Assembly: GCA_947461175.1 (NCBI GenBank)
Contig: CANHIY010000016.1
Span: 1 to 33,747 of the forward strand
Reading direction: 5' to 3'
From: Bacteriovoracaceae bacterium
GTDB lineage: Bacteria > Bdellovibrionota > Bacteriovoracia > Bacteriovoracales > Bacteriovoracaceae
DNA: 33,747 nucleotides
A model generated the notes under the pieces. The model did not search any database and was not told the origin of the DNA. It was given only the letters and a program-made list of their open reading frames with translations. Position 1 is the first letter of the stretch, and the number at the start of each line of letters is the position of its first letter. The translations under genes and the position numbers were made by a program. Of this stretch, positions 33,361 through 33,747 are shown piece after piece.

Positions 33361-33747
33361 ATGATATGGATTTTTTTTCTTCCGACATTATTGTTTGCAA
33401 GTGTTAAGTCACCAGATGAAAAACTTGTGGGTATTTTTTATTTTACACCCATGTTTGGTCATGTTCATCAATCTCCCTCGGTGAATTCAGGCAGTTTGAC
33501 AACCATTCAATGCTCACACCCTCTTAAAGTTTTTGAGAGCTCAAAAGTTTCTATTGGTAAGGAATGGGCCTATATTCATGTGGCAGATTTTAAAGGATTT
33601 GTTCTAAAAAAATTTTTATCTGAAAAACGACCTTCATGTTTTCAAGGGAAATATCCAAAGTTTTTTGATTCATTAAATTTGGACTTATCTGAGCTTTACT
33701 ATTGGGGACGTTTAAGTGATCAACTCATACAAGGGGAAACAAGAGTC
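33361..33747 (+). CDS. Secreted SH3-like domain protein, C-terminus beyond right edge
   Basis: The frame is open from ATG 33361 to the window edge (129 codons, no stop). A short signal peptide, MIWIFFLPTLLFA-SVKS, starts it. The segment around residues 50-90 (HPLKVFESSKVSIGKEWAYI, then VADFKGFVLKKFL) resembles a bacterial SH3 domain, which usually binds peptidoglycan. The start is one base after the lapB stop, so it belongs to the sppA-lapB unit. The catalytic or binding remainder is not visible. Confidence 0.7.
   Translation, partial: MIWIFFLPTLLFASVKSPDEKLVGIFYFTPMFGHVHQSPSVNSGSLTTIQCSHPLKVFESSKVSIGKEWAYIHVADFKGFVLKKFLSEKRPSCFQGKYPKFFDSLNLDLSELYYWGRLSDQLIQGETRV

Noticed and set aside
1-33747. 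CRISPR array, prophage, transposon, toxin-antitoxin or restriction system
   Set aside because: No spaced direct repeats, transposase, integrase, methylase or paired small toxin genes are visible on either strand.

Overview
The window is ordinary bacterial chromosome: AT-rich, tightly packed, about 33 protein genes, and no rRNA, tRNA, insertion sequence, prophage or CRISPR array that I can see. Several features point to a predatory or near-predatory member of the Bdellovibrionota, perhaps Bacteriovorax/Peredibacter-like (inference). These are a lysine-rich histone-like protein, an FHA-GGDEF diguanylate cyclase laid out like Bdellovibrio DgcB, tandem GYF-PilZ receptors, a Ser/Thr kinase with a C-terminal PEGA-like domain, many lipoproteins, and a fatty/branched acyl-CoA degradation gene set.

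Layout. 1-3.7 kb (- strand): purB (cut by the left edge), a lemA-TPM-TPM membrane operon, and rpsT with its own promoter and terminator. 3.8-6.6 kb (+): hbd, enoyl-CoA hydratase and acyl-CoA dehydrogenase in one operon. 6.7-7.9 kb: a histone-H1-like protein with a Cys3His motif, closed by a shared terminator against an unknown gene. 8.5-10.8 kb (+): acetyl-CoA acetyltransferase, translationally coupled to a cyclic-nucleotide-binding regulator. 10.8-12.2 kb (-): a vWA-like lipoprotein. 12.4-16.7 kb (+): GYF-GYF-PilZ protein, lysophospholipase-like hydrolase, lipoprotein and Ser/Thr kinase. 16.7-17.5 kb (-): PEP-enzyme regulatory kinase/pyrophosphorylase. 17.6-18.7 kb (+): di-heme cytochrome c peroxidase. 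18.7-22.1 kb (-): dgcB-like gene, mutL, miaA. 22.2-25.8 kb (-): isovaleryl-CoA-dehydrogenase-like gene, a second acyl-CoA dehydrogenase, pgi. 25.9-28.0 kb (+): a coupled pair of unrecognised genes, the first faintly like a glycosidase. 28.1-29.4 kb: rlmN, overlapping tail-to-tail with a small secreted protein. 29.8-33.7 kb (+): phospholipase-D-family protein with an EF-hand loop, sppA, lapB, and a secreted SH3-like protein cut by the right edge.

How the genes fit together. Six genes in three operons (hbd, enoyl-CoA hydratase, three acyl-CoA dehydrogenases, thiolase) supply the core steps of beta-oxidation and leucine degradation, suiting a cell that lives on lipid and amino acids from other cells. 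Second-messenger and phospho-signalling genes (cyclase, PilZ receptor, cNMP-binding protein, FHA, Ser/Thr kinase) are interspersed. A third theme is the envelope: LemA/TPM, LapB, SppA, lipoproteins, PLD-family enzyme and lipase-like hydrolase. Genes are so packed that several convergent pairs share their stop codons.

No wholly novel multi-gene defence or mobile system is evident. The best candidates for new biology are the unknown pair at 25.9-28.0 kb, the histone-like Cys3His protein, the EF-hand PLD protein, and the inverted repeat in the only long gene-free stretch (29448-29785).
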